Assembly: GCA_035515475.1 (NCBI GenBank)
Contig: DATJBF010000091.1
Location: 1-47,650 of the forward strand
Length of the DNA stretch: 47,650 nucleotides
Direction: 5' to 3'
Source: DATJBF01 sp035515475
Lineage (GTDB): Bacteria; Verrucomicrobiota; Verrucomicrobiia; Palsa-1439
Below the pieces are notes generated by a model, which did not search any database, was not told where the DNA came from, and worked only from the letters and a program-made list of their open reading frames with translations. The position numbers were made by a program, and so were the translations under genes. Numbering within the stretch: the stretch's first letter is position 1; the number at the start of each line of letters is the position of its first letter. This document shows, one piece after another, positions 31,656-39,711 of this stretch.

Positions 31656-32144
31656 TTATTTGCGCTTCTTCCGGGACTTCGCGCGACTGACCGGTAACAC
31701 GGCGATCAGTTCCGACTCGAGCATCAGGTCGGGCCGGCAGAGACGGGCTTCGACGCACGAACTGGCCGGTAATTGCCTGAGCCGCTGCGACCGAAAAAAC
31801 GCGGTGCGCACCTCGTTGAACGCCCGGTAGTACCGCATGTCGGCGATGAAAATCAGGATTTTTACGACGTCGTGCCACGTGGCTCCCTCCGATTCAAGCA
31901 GCGCGGTGAGATTGGCGTACATGCGGCGCGCCTGCGCTTTGAAATCGCCGGCGTGAATCGAGCGACCACGATGGTCCACACTGGCAGTGCCCGATAGAAA
32001 CAACAGCACGGTATCGCCCAGCCGACACCGCATGCCACGCGAAAAAGCACAAGACGGGTCTTCGTAGTGATACGCCTCGTTCAGCATCTGCGGCACATGC
32101 ATTGTCGAGATTGTAATTGGCGATGTTTCTCCGGTCCGTTTCAT
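31656..32144 (-). CDS. RidA/YjgF-family protein
   Basis: Protein of 162 residues from ATG 32144, with AGGAG 6 bases upstream. RidA-fold signs: VLLFLSGTASVDHRGRSIHAGDFKAQARRMYANLTALLESEGATW, FNEVRTAFF, and the ligand-contact Arg and Glu near the end (CRPDLMLESEL). It is longer than plain RidA, with about 30 extra residues at the N-terminus (YHYEDPSCAFSRGM). This subgroup resembles the RidA-like half of chorismatases (FkbO/XanB2 type), which make hydroxybenzoate starters in xanthomonadin synthesis. The other half of a chorismatase is missing, so I call it RidA-family only. It lies upstream of the AMP ligase on the same strand. Confidence 0.78.
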   Translation of the reverse strand: MKRTGETSPITISTMHVPQMLNEAYHYEDPSCAFSRGMRCRLGDTVLLFLSGTASVDHRGRSIHAGDFKAQARRMYANLTALLESEGATWHDVVKILIFIADMRYYRAFNEVRTAFFRSQRLRQLPASSCVEARLCRPDLMLESELIAVLPVSRAKSRKKRK

Positions 32145-32481
32145 CCGCTTCTCCTACGCTGGTGCGTCCAAACCACCCGACGCACCCCATCCTTTAGGCG
32201 ATTTCGCAGACGGAGTCAATTGCACAAAATGGCCCCGATTACGGGTCTCTGGCCGACCCGGTGGCCCTGCCGTCGAATCAAAAACACTGGCCCCTGCCCG
32301 CGCGACGGATTTCCCGTTATCTCACCCCAAGAATCAACTGCGGCTTCGCGGGGAGTTCCACGACTGACAGTTCTACGACGGGCGGGCCCGTGCATGCCCG
32401 AAGCGCAACAGCGGAACCCAATCGTCAACACATCGGGACCAGGGATCCTGGCGGACTCCTACCCGCAACGGAAGACCGACG
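32145..32481. other. 337-bp gene-free stretch
   Basis: I see no gene here. The small frames have no family signal. Its left end holds the ribosome site and a hairpin of the RidA-family gene (32161-32186, listed separately). The rest must contain the end of the outer-membrane protein transcript, without an evident U-rich terminator. Confidence 0.5.
32161..32186 (-). promoter_or_regulatory. Hairpin just before the ribosome site of the RidA-family gene
   Basis: A perfect 8-bp stem GGTGCGTC (32161-32168) with GACGCACC (32179-32186) and a 10-base loop. It ends 6 bases before the AGGAG that serves the start at 32144. It could be a leader structure affecting translation or a terminator for upstream transcripts. 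Confidence 0.4.
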
Positions 32482-33234
32482 CTAGAAGTGGAGAACCGCC
32501 TTCAGCCCGGCAGTGTACATCTTGCTTTCGGGCTGGAACACACCCGAAGAATTTACACTCGATCTCCCGAACCAGTAGCTTTCAAAAAAGCCGAGTAGTG
32601 ACAGCCGTTTGTTGAGACGGTAACCGAGTTCGGCGTCGCCACTCAGCTTCGTTTTCGGATGAGAGGTCGACGACCCGATTCCCGGGATATCGTCCGAACT
32701 CACCTGGGTGTACACCGGAGCTTTCAGGCTGACACCAGCCAGCCACCCGTGATTGCCCGGCGCCCCAAGTTCGAGCCCGACGCGGAGAGGAACGGTCCAC
32801 CAAAGTTCGTCATAACCGCCTTGGCCTTGCAGCCCTCGCCACCAGAAATCCCCGATGACGGATCCATAGGGGGTTAAGGTATAGTCGGTTCCCAATCGCC
32901 ATTGATAACCCACACCGACCTCCGCTGCTAATCCCGCGTAATCGGTTTGCGTCTTGTGCGGTATCAACCCGTGCGACGTCTGAAGAAAACCGTCGTAGTC
33001 CGCCGTGCCCCCGTACACGCGGAAGTCGCCGGGAAACACGATTCCCGACCGCTCTCTCTGCCCCCGTTCCCGGTAGCCAAGAACGACCCTCCAGCCTGTC
33101 TCCGTGACATCGATGTTCCGATAGCTTTCGCGCCAATGGAAATATTCGGGAGCCACATACGGTCCGGACTGGGCCCAAACGCTTGTGGCGACGCTCAGGC
33201 CCGCGCACAACACAACCACCAAACGTCCTCTCAT
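32482..33234 (-). CDS. Outer-membrane beta-barrel protein
   Basis: Protein of 250 residues from ATG 33234, with GGAG 8 bases upstream. The signal peptide is MRGRLVVVLCAGLSVATSVWAQ. The mature protein is a series of amphipathic strands rich in Tyr, Trp and Gly (GWRVVLGYRERG, DYAGLAAEVGVGYQWRL, YTLTPYGSVIGDFWWRG, LSLLGFFESYWFG). It ends in Phe (AGLKAVLHF), the usual last residue of outer-membrane barrels handled by the BAM machinery. Eight or ten strands would fit the size. No closer family recognised. It supports a two-membrane cell. Confidence 0.75.
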   Translation of the reverse strand: MRGRLVVVLCAGLSVATSVWAQSGPYVAPEYFHWRESYRNIDVTETGWRVVLGYRERGQRERSGIVFPGDFRVYGGTADYDGFLQTSHGLIPHKTQTDYAGLAAEVGVGYQWRLGTDYTLTPYGSVIGDFWWRGLQGQGGYDELWWTVPLRVGLELGAPGNHGWLAGVSLKAPVYTQVSSDDIPGIGSSTSHPKTKLSGDAELGYRLNKRLSLLGFFESYWFGRSSVNSSGVFQPESKMYTAGLKAVLHF

Positions 33235-33394
33235 ATATTTTCTCCGCTTGTTCTCGCCACGTCGCCTCTGCCGCGGCTATCTGGCTGGCGGTCGTGGCGC
33301 GGGGCGCGCCGGCGTGCCGCAGTTGCGCCGCTTCTGCGACCGAGGCCGACCCATCAATCCCTGCACCCACCGCTGCTCGCTACTCGCGACCACC

Positions 33395-33811
33395 TTACCT
33401 GGCCCGCAGCAGCAGCACCGGCACACTGATGCTGTGCCGGACTTGTCGGGACGTCGACCCGAGAAACAGATCGGCCAGAAAACGATGTCCATGGGTGCTC
33501 ATGGCCACCAGATCGCAGCCCTTCTGCTCCACCCACTTGATAATTTCGTCGGCGGGTTCGCCGTACGCCAACTCGGCGTCGGCCGGGACGCCCGCCGCCT
33601 GCAACTCGGATCGAACCGTCGCCAGGTACGCCTTGTCCTGGGTGACCTCGGGACTGACGGCGTCGGCCCCGTAGGTGCGCGCCGCCCAGCCATCCGCCAC
33701 GTGCAGCAGCACGACGCGGCTGTGCATCGCCTGGGCCAAACTCTTGACGTGTTCGATAATCGCCCGGTCGCTCGCGGTGCCGTCCAACGTCACCAGAATG
33801 GTTTTGTACAT
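33395..33811 (-). CDS. Universal stress protein (UspA family)
   Basis: Protein of 138 residues from ATG 33811, with GGAG 6 bases upstream. It starts MYKTILVTLDGTASDRAIIEHV and ends HGHRFLADLFLGSTSRQVRHSISVPVLLLR, which carries the ATP-binding type GxxxxxxxxxGSxxxxxxxxxxxPVLL motif of USP domains. Likely cytosolic and nucleotide-binding. It lies 27 bp downstream of the mntH gene on the same strand, so it is probably co-transcribed with it. Confidence 0.9.
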   Translation of the reverse strand: MYKTILVTLDGTASDRAIIEHVKSLAQAMHSRVVLLHVADGWAARTYGADAVSPEVTQDKAYLATVRSELQAAGVPADAELAYGEPADEIIKWVEQKGCDLVAMSTHGHRFLADLFLGSTSRQVRHSISVPVLLLRAR

Positions 33812-33838
33812 GGGCGCTCCTTGTCGTCGACGCGTCTC

Positions 33839-35284
33839 TCACCCGCCGGTGATGATCTGCCACGCCACTTTGAGCGAGTCCGGCAGACCGTACACATCCA
33901 AAACGGTAATCAGGATAGCACTTGTCCAGCCGGCTGCCAGCAAGAACCAACCGTTCTTCCACGCCCCCATTTGCTTGCGGGAACTGGTGAAATGCAGCAG
34001 CGGGAACATCGCAAACGGCAGTTGCAGCGCGAGCACGACCTGGCTGAGCGTCAACAGATCCGTTACGCTGCTGTCGCCGCGCAAACCGATGATGAAGACC
34101 GCCGGCAGGATGGCCAGCGTGCGCGTAATCAGCCGTCGCACCCACGGCTTGATCCGCCAATGCATGAACCCTTCCATCACCACCTGCCCGGCCAAGGTGC
34201 CGGTAATCGTGCTGCTCTGTCCGCTCGCCAGCAGCGCCACCGCGAACAGCGTGCTGGCCGCGGCGGTCCCCAACAACGGCGCCAGCGTCAAATAGGCGAC
34301 CCGAATCCAATCGCTGTCGGGAGCAAACCGGATCACCTGTCCGCCAGCCTCCGTCACGCTCTCTTTGCCGAAGAACACCATGGCGGCCAGCACCAGAATC
34401 GCCGCGTTCACCAGAAAGGCGACGCTCAACGCCGCCGTCGAGTCAATGGTGTTGAACTGGATCGCACGGCGAACCGACGCCTCATCTTTCTGCAGCTTCC
34501 GGCTCTGAACGAGTGCCGAATGCAGGTAGAGGTTGTGGGGCATCACCGTCGCGCCAATGATGCCGATGGCAATGTAGATCATCCCGGATTGACGGAAGTT
34601 CGGCGCGACCATCGCCCGCCCCATCTCCAGAAAGCTCGGCTGGGTCTGCGGTAGCACGAAAATCTCGATGAAATAGCAGACCCCGATCGTCGCCACCAGC
34701 AGGACGACAACCGCTTCGATCGTCCGCATCCCGAACCGCTGCAGCCCCAGCAACAGCAGCACGTCGAATCCGGTAATGATCACCGCCCACAACAGCGGAA
34801 TGTGAAACAGGAGATTGAGGGCGACCGCGCTGCCGAGTACCTCCGCCAGATCGCAGGCACCGATGGCCACCTCGCACAACAGCCAGTTCGGCCACCGCGT
34901 CCAGCGCGGATACCAATCTCGGCAGCACTGCGCGAGATCTTTGCCGGTCACCACCCCCAACCGGGCGGAAATCACCTGCATGAAGATCGCCATCAGACTG
35001 GCCAGCCCCACCACCCACAACAGCCCGTACTTGTACTGCGCCCCGCCCTGCAGGTCGGTACCCCAGTTGCCGGGATCCATGTAGCCGACACTGACCAGAA
35101 TGGCCGGCCCGACAAACGCCCGCCAATGTTTCCAGAACCCCTCCTTGTGGTGCGGCACTTCGATGGAACTGTGGACGTCCTCGAGCGACAAGTGGCTCCG
35201 GTGCGACGGGGTCCCGGTATCCCCCGGGGAATGCTGCACCCCGGTGGTTACGCCTTTGTCTGGTTTAGATTGCATATCTTTCAT
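33839..35284 (-). CDS. mntH: Nramp-family manganese/iron transporter MntH
   Basis: Protein of 481 residues from ATG 35284. Eleven or so membrane helices. Metal-coordinating motifs are both present: DPGNW (Asp70 to Asn73) in helix 1 and VMPHNLYLHS with Met248 in helix 6. This is the classical Nramp metal site for Mn(II) and Fe(II), driven by protons. The N-terminal 50 residues are a soluble His-containing tail (HHKEGFWKHW). It is divergently arranged with a DtxR/MntR-type regulator gene, and a palindrome lies between them. Members without the helix 6 methionine carry Mg or Al, so this one should carry Mn/Fe. Confidence 0.92.
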   Translation of the reverse strand: MKDMQSKPDKGVTTGVQHSPGDTGTPSHRSHLSLEDVHSSIEVPHHKEGFWKHWRAFVGPAILVSVGYMDPGNWGTDLQGGAQYKYGLLWVVGLASLMAIFMQVISARLGVVTGKDLAQCCRDWYPRWTRWPNWLLCEVAIGACDLAEVLGSAVALNLLFHIPLLWAVIITGFDVLLLLGLQRFGMRTIEAVVVLLVATIGVCYFIEIFVLPQTQPSFLEMGRAMVAPNFRQSGMIYIAIGIIGATVMPHNLYLHSALVQSRKLQKDEASVRRAIQFNTIDSTAALSVAFLVNAAILVLAAMVFFGKESVTEAGGQVIRFAPDSDWIRVAYLTLAPLLGTAAASTLFAVALLASGQSSTITGTLAGQVVMEGFMHWRIKPWVRRLITRTLAILPAVFIIGLRGDSSVTDLLTLSQVVLALQLPFAMFPLLHFTSSRKQMGAWKNGWFLLAAGWTSAILITVLDVYGLPDSLKVAWQIITGG

Positions 35285-35300
35285 AGCTCTAAGAATCTAC

Positions 35301-35314
35301 TTTGATAGCTCAAA
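35301..35314. promoter_or_regulatory. Palindromic operator candidate between mntH and mntR
   Basis: TTTGATAGCTCAAA has arms TTTGA/TCAAA around TAGC. It sits 17 bases upstream of the mntH start and immediately upstream of a TATAAT (35318-35323) reading toward the regulator gene. The gap is clearly A/T-rich against the neighbours. It is the natural place for MntR/DtxR binding, but it does not match a textbook box exactly. Confidence 0.5.
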
Positions 35315-35317
35315 ACT

Positions 35318-35323
35318 TATAAT
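35318..35323 (+). promoter_or_regulatory. Possible -10 box for the mntR-like gene
   Basis: A perfect TATAAT, 44 bases before the ATG at 35368. I find no good -35 at 16-18 bp. The palindrome at 35301-35314 would cover the -35 to -10 spacer, fitting repression by the regulator itself. Confidence 0.4.
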
Positions 35324-35367
35324 CGGAAGGTTGCAAATTGTCAATCCGTCGTCTACACTGGCTCGCC

Positions 35368-36072
35368 ATGTTGTCCCGGACCACAGACTCGGTCATTCCC
35401 CCGACCACGTCGCTGTCGTCGACCGTCGAGAATTATCTCAAGCACCTGTACGCCGAACAACACGACGCCGGCAGTGGCCTGCTCCCCATGGGCAAGCTGG
35501 CCCAGGCGCTGGGCGTGACGCCGGGCACGGCGACGACCATGGTGAAAGCACTCGCGGACAGCGGCCTGGTAAAATACGAACCGCGCGACGGTGTGCGGTT
35601 GACCGCGGCAGGCGAGCGACACGCGCTGAGCGTCATCCGCCGGCACCGGCTGGTCGAGTTGTTCCTGGTGCGCGTGCTCGGGCTGGATTGGTCGGAAGTG
35701 CACGAGGAAGCCGAAGAACTCGAACACGCGATTTCCGACAAGGTGCTCAACAAAATCGACGAACTTCTCGGCCATCCGCAGTTCGATCCGCACGGCGACC
35801 CGATTCCCGGCGCGAAGGGCCAACTGGCGTCCGCAACACTGACCAGTCTCGCCGAGTGCGAACTCCACCAGCCGGTCCGTATCGCGCGGGTAACCGGGCA
35901 GGACGCAGCTTTCTTACAGACCTTGGATCGGCTCGGGCTGACCCCGGGCACGCAGGTGGTAATCGAAGCGCGCGATAAGCTGGCCGATTCGGTGACCATT
36001 CGGCCAAAAGGGCGGTCCGTCACGACCCTGGGCACTACCGCCGCCGCGAAGATTCTGGTGGAAGGCGGGTAA
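35368..36072 (+). CDS. mntR: DtxR/MntR-family metal-dependent transcriptional regulator
   Basis: Protein of 234 residues from ATG 35368; the frame is open back to 35338. The N-terminal winged helix (VENYLKHLYAEQ, MGKLAQALGVTPGTATTMVKALADSGLVKYEPRDGVRLT) is followed by the dimer and metal domain with RRHRLVELFLVRVLGLDWSEVHEEAEELEHAISD, where His and Glu residues bind Mn/Fe. The C-terminus is an SH3-like FeoA domain (ARVTGQDAAFLQTLDRLGLTPGTQVVI). It is divergent from mntH and would repress it when metal is plentiful. The symbol is given by context; it could also be iron-sensing. Confidence 0.85.
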   Translation: MLSRTTDSVIPPTTSLSSTVENYLKHLYAEQHDAGSGLLPMGKLAQALGVTPGTATTMVKALADSGLVKYEPRDGVRLTAAGERHALSVIRRHRLVELFLVRVLGLDWSEVHEEAEELEHAISDKVLNKIDELLGHPQFDPHGDPIPGAKGQLASATLTSLAECELHQPVRIARVTGQDAAFLQTLDRLGLTPGTQVVIEARDKLADSVTIRPKGRSVTTLGTTAAAKILVEGG

Positions 36073-36118
36073 GAGCGGCGCAACCAAAAAACCTGCTGAA
36101 TGTTTCACCCTCATCCTT

Positions 36119-36169
36119 GGTAGGGCCGCGCTGCGACGCGGCCTGGACACGACGCAGCGTGTCCCTACC
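36119..36169. repeat. Double-hairpin intergenic element, copy 3
   Basis: It starts GGTAGGGCCGCG and ends GTGTCCCTACC, closely matching 2170-2231 but with shorter inner loops. Outer stem GGTAGGG/CCCTACC, inner stems GCCGCG/CGCGGC and GACACG/CGTGTC. It lies after the mntR-like gene, about 34 kb from the first copy, which shows the family is dispersed. Confidence 0.8.
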
Positions 36170-36275
36170 ACAGCGTGACCCCGAAGATCGGCGTTGCCGG
36201 CGTGGAAATGCGATTTGAACAACACGCGATTGCTTTCTGCCACCGTTTCCAGTTAATTCTTCGGAACTTCACATC

Positions 36276-37622
36276 GTGAGCGAACCAACATCAGTATCCG
36301 AGGGCAACGGGCCCACCGTAGTCACTGTTCCCGCCGACGCTTTGGCCCAACCGCGGCGCGTGGTTACTGGAGGGATTAGCTGGCGCAAAACGTTCTCGGC
36401 GCTCCGGCACCGCAACTATCAACTCTTCTTCAGCGGGCAACTGGTTTCATTGATCGGCACGTGGATGCAGATGGTGGCCGAAGGCTGGCTCGTGTATCAG
36501 CTCAGCAACTCGGCGTTCCTGCTCGGGTTCGTCCGCTTCCTGAACACACTCCCGGTCACGGCGCTCACGCTCGTGGGCGGCGTGGTGGCCGACCGCAGCG
36601 ACAAGCGGCGGATTCTGGTCGCGACGCAGTTCAGCGCGATGTCGCTGGCGTTTATCCTGGCGGCCCTGGTGTATTTCCACGTGGTCCGGGTGTGGCATGT
36701 CGCGGCGCTGGGACTGATGCTGGGCATTGTCAACGCCTTCGATATTCCCACCCGGCAGAGTTTCGTGGTCGATATGGTGGGCAAAGAAGACCTGATGAAC
36801 GCCATCGCACTGAACTCGTCGGTGTTCAACGGAGCCCGCATCTTCGGTCCGGCATTGGCGGGCATCTTGATCGGCGTGGTCGGCCTCGCCGGCTGCTTCT
36901 TCCTCAATGGCGTTTCGTTCATCGCCGTCATCGTCGGATACCTGGCGATGCGGCTTCCCGCCGTCGCGCCGAAGACGAATCATCCGTCCGTGTGGCAGGC
37001 CACCGCCGAAGCGTTCCGCCACGTCGCGGGCAACCGCGTCACGCGCACGATCATCATCCTCGTCGCCATCGTCAGCCTCTTCGGTTGGCCGTACACCGTG
37101 CTCATGCCGGTTTTTGCCCGCGACGTGTTGCACGTCGGCGCGAAAGGCTATGGCTATCTAATGGCACTGAATGGCGTGGGGGCGTTCACCGGTGCGATGA
37201 CGCTCGCCTCGCTCGGCCACTACCCGAACCGGCGCCGGCTCGTGTTTGGCGGACTGACTGGTTTTTCGGTGATGCTGTTCGTATTTGCGTTGTCGCGAAC
37301 CGCGTGGCTCTCCGGGCTGGCGCTGGTGTGTTCGGGCTGGTTCATGCTGCTGTTCTTCGCAACGGCCAACACGTCCGTGCAGATGCGCACGCCCGATGAA
37401 CTCCGCGGCCGGGTGATGGGCATCTACTCGCTGGCGTTTATCGGCTTGAGCCCCGTGGGCAGTCTGCTGGCCGGAGCCATCGCCCACGCGACGAGCGCGC
37501 CGTTCGCCGTGGCTTTCGGCGCGGCCGTGTGCGCCGTCTCGGCCGTGGTCGTCCACCAGTTGGTCCCGCCGCAATCGCCGCCGGCCGCCGCCGGTTCCGC
37601 CGCCCCGGAACCGGCGCGCTGA
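36276..37622 (+). CDS. MFS transporter, EntS-like (MFS_3 group)
   Basis: Protein of 448 residues from GTG 36276. A soluble N-terminal stretch of about 35 residues is followed by twelve membrane segments. It starts WRKTFSALRHRNYQLFFSGQLVSLIGTWMQMVAEGWLVYQL, a hallmark of the MFS_3/EntS group. The MFS loop-2/3 motif GVVADRSDKRRILV is present, and FDIPTRQSFVVDMV fits the group. The proline/alanine-rich tail is short. Such proteins export siderophores, lipids or drugs. It might serve the mn/fe locus or the lipid cluster, but nothing in the sequence decides this. Confidence 0.85.
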   Translation: MSEPTSVSEGNGPTVVTVPADALAQPRRVVTGGISWRKTFSALRHRNYQLFFSGQLVSLIGTWMQMVAEGWLVYQLSNSAFLLGFVRFLNTLPVTALTLVGGVVADRSDKRRILVATQFSAMSLAFILAALVYFHVVRVWHVAALGLMLGIVNAFDIPTRQSFVVDMVGKEDLMNAIALNSSVFNGARIFGPALAGILIGVVGLAGCFFLNGVSFIAVIVGYLAMRLPAVAPKTNHPSVWQATAEAFRHVAGNRVTRTIIILVAIVSLFGWPYTVLMPVFARDVLHVGAKGYGYLMALNGVGAFTGAMTLASLGHYPNRRRLVFGGLTGFSVMLFVFALSRTAWLSGLALVCSGWFMLLFFATANTSVQMRTPDELRGRVMGIYSLAFIGLSPVGSLLAGAIAHATSAPFAVAFGAAVCAVSAVVVHQLVPPQSPPAAAGSAAPEPAR

Positions 37623-37739
37623 CCTCCGCCGGCGCGAGCCGGACCGCAGCGCGGCGGCAGCGCCCATCGCACCGGGTACCGCTCTGCCCGCCACTTCGGA
37701 ATTGACACCGGGCCGACCGGCGAAAGATAAACGCCACGA

Positions 37740-38549
37740 ATGGCGACCTGGAAAGACACCGTTGTTGATTTCCTGATTCGGTACGGTTTTCAAATCGTCG
37801 GCGCGTTCATCATCTTGGGGGTCGGCGCGCTGGTGGCCCGCTGGACCGGCAAACTGACCGGCCGCTGGCTGGAAAAACAAGAGTTGGAACCGCCGATCCG
37901 CATCCTCATCGTGCGGGTGGTGTCCCTGCTGGTTTTCGCGCTGGCGATCGTGCTGGCGCTGGACAAGTTCGGCGTCCAGATCGCCCCGCTCATCGCGGGC
38001 ATCGGCGTCGCGGGTGTCGGCGTGGGCCTGGCCATGCAGGGCGTGCTGGGCAACCTCGTCGCGGGGTTGACGATCATCTTCACCAAACCTTACCGGGTCG
38101 GCGAATACATCGAATTGCTCGGCGTTTATGGCCAGGTCACCTCGATCGAGTTGTTCTCGACCACGCTGCTGCACGCCGACCAATCCAGCGTCGTCATTCC
38201 CAACCGCAAGATCGTCGGCGAGATCCTGCACAATTACGGCAGAATCCGGCAACTCGATCTCAGCGTCGGCGTGGCGTACAACGCCGACCTGAACCGGGCG
38301 CTCGCCACCGTCCGCCAAATCCTCACGTCGAACCCGCGCGTGTTGAAGGAGCCCGCCGCCGTCGTCGGCATCACCAACCTGGGCGACTCTGCCATCTCGA
38401 TCAGCGTGAAACCGTGGGTGGCGGTGCCGGATTACGGCCCGGCACAACTGGAGATTTATCAGGCTATCGTCGAACGTTTCCGCGCCAGCCAGATCGAAAT
38501 CCCGTTCCCGCAGCGCGAAGTCCGCCTGCTCGATCGGCCGTCACCCTGA
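37740..38549 (+). CDS. Small-conductance mechanosensitive channel (MscS family)
   Basis: Protein of 269 residues from ATG 37740. Three membrane helices: FLIRYGFQIVGAFIILGVGALVARW, LIVRVVSLLVFALAIVLALDKF, and the Gly/Ala-rich pore helix IAGIGVAGVGVGLAMQGVLGNLVAGL. The beta domain follows (GEYIELLGVYGQVTSIELFSTTLLHADQSSVVIPNRKI), then the cytoplasmic cage. The length is close to E. coli MscS. It opens under membrane tension to release solutes after osmotic downshock. Confidence 0.92.
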   Translation: MATWKDTVVDFLIRYGFQIVGAFIILGVGALVARWTGKLTGRWLEKQELEPPIRILIVRVVSLLVFALAIVLALDKFGVQIAPLIAGIGVAGVGVGLAMQGVLGNLVAGLTIIFTKPYRVGEYIELLGVYGQVTSIELFSTTLLHADQSSVVIPNRKIVGEILHNYGRIRQLDLSVGVAYNADLNRALATVRQILTSNPRVLKEPAAVVGITNLGDSAISISVKPWVAVPDYGPAQLEIYQAIVERFRASQIEIPFPQREVRLLDRPSP

Positions 38550-38720
38550 CCGCGGCGGCCGATTCCGTCGGGCACTCCGCGGGCCTGACACGGCATCGGG
38601 TGGGATAATCCAATGCCGACCACAAGGAACGCATCTTGAGACCGGTGACCGCCCGGACCGCCTCTCGCGATTCCTCGTGCATAATGGCTGCGACAGCAGT
38701 AAACTAGCGCCCACAATTCA

Positions 38721-39539
38721 ATGGCTGCTCAAGACACCAATGCGACCATGGCGGTGTTCCTCGATCTGGAGAACATCGCGGTGGGGGCGAGCGACGCCCA
38801 TTATCCACAGTTCGATATCCAGAAGGTACTCGAACGCCTCCTGCTCAAGGGGCACATTGTCGTCAAGAAGGCCTACTGCGATTTCGAACGCGGCAAAGTG
38901 TTCAAGCGTGGCTTGCACGAGGCGGCCTTCGAACTGATCGAGATCCCCCATGTGCGCCAGTCCGGAAAGAACTCGGCCGACATCCGCATGGTGGTGGACG
39001 CACTCGACCTCTGTTACACGAAGAGTCACGTCGACACCTTTGTCATCATCAGCGGCGACTCCGATTTCTCGCCGCTGGTCAGTAAGTTGCGCGAGAACGC
39101 CAAGACCGTCATCGGCGTCGGCGTCAAAAACTCCAGCGCCGATCTGTTCATCAACAACTGCGACGAATTCATCTACTACGACGACCTGGTCCGGCCGCAG
39201 CCGCCGAAGGGCCGTCAGCGCGGCACGACGCAACCCACCGTCAGCGTCGCCAAAGCGGTCGAGAGCGAAACCAAAGTTCCGGCGCGCCCTCCCGTTGCCG
39301 ACGCATTCGACCTGGTGACGAAAACGCTCGAAGCCCTCACGGAAGAACGGAACGAGGATGATCCCGTCTATGGTTCCATGATCAAGCAGGCCATCAAGCG
39401 TCGACACCCCGGCTTCAACGAGCGCGCCTATGGGTTCCGCTCGTTCAACGATCTGCTGCTGGAAATGCAGAACCGCAGCCTCCTGAAACTGGAACCCGAC
39501 AAGAAGTCCGGCGGCTACACCGTTCGAGCGGTCGAGTAA
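38721..39539 (+). CDS. NYN-domain (LabA/DUF88) protein with C-terminal LOTUS/OST-HTH domain
   Basis: Protein of 272 residues from ATG 38721. The N-terminal PIN-like NYN nuclease domain has its acidic residues in MAVFLDLENIAVG, KNSADIRMVVDALDL and IISGDSDFSPLV, the usual metal-binding layout. A Pro/Arg/Thr-rich linker at about 165-195 leads to a C-terminal domain DDPVYGSMIKQAIKRRHPGFNERAYGFRSFNDLLLEMQNRSLLKLE, which is a LOTUS/OST-HTH RNA-binding domain. The likely role is RNA cleavage or RNA regulation in the cytosol. It appears to stand alone. Confidence 0.88.
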   Translation: MAAQDTNATMAVFLDLENIAVGASDAHYPQFDIQKVLERLLLKGHIVVKKAYCDFERGKVFKRGLHEAAFELIEIPHVRQSGKNSADIRMVVDALDLCYTKSHVDTFVIISGDSDFSPLVSKLRENAKTVIGVGVKNSSADLFINNCDEFIYYDDLVRPQPPKGRQRGTTQPTVSVAKAVESETKVPARPPVADAFDLVTKTLEALTEERNEDDPVYGSMIKQAIKRRHPGFNERAYGFRSFNDLLLEMQNRSLLKLEPDKKSGGYTVRAVE

Positions 39540-39711
39540 GCGTGAGACCGGCGGCGACGGCGCATCCTGCCGCCCGCAGATGGTCGCCGCCCCCAACGCC
39601 CCGGTGTTCCCGCCCCTCGCGCTGACGCCAATCCGCTCAAGAGTCTCTCAAATTGGCGTTTGATTCCCGCCCCCGGTTCGGGCAATATGAGGCGCCGGTG
39701 AGGTCTGTGCC

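Noticed and set aside
36073..36275. Insertion-sequence end at the GGTAGGG element
   Set aside because: The element has its own internal symmetry but no transposase fragment and no target duplication beside it; it is listed as a repeat instead.
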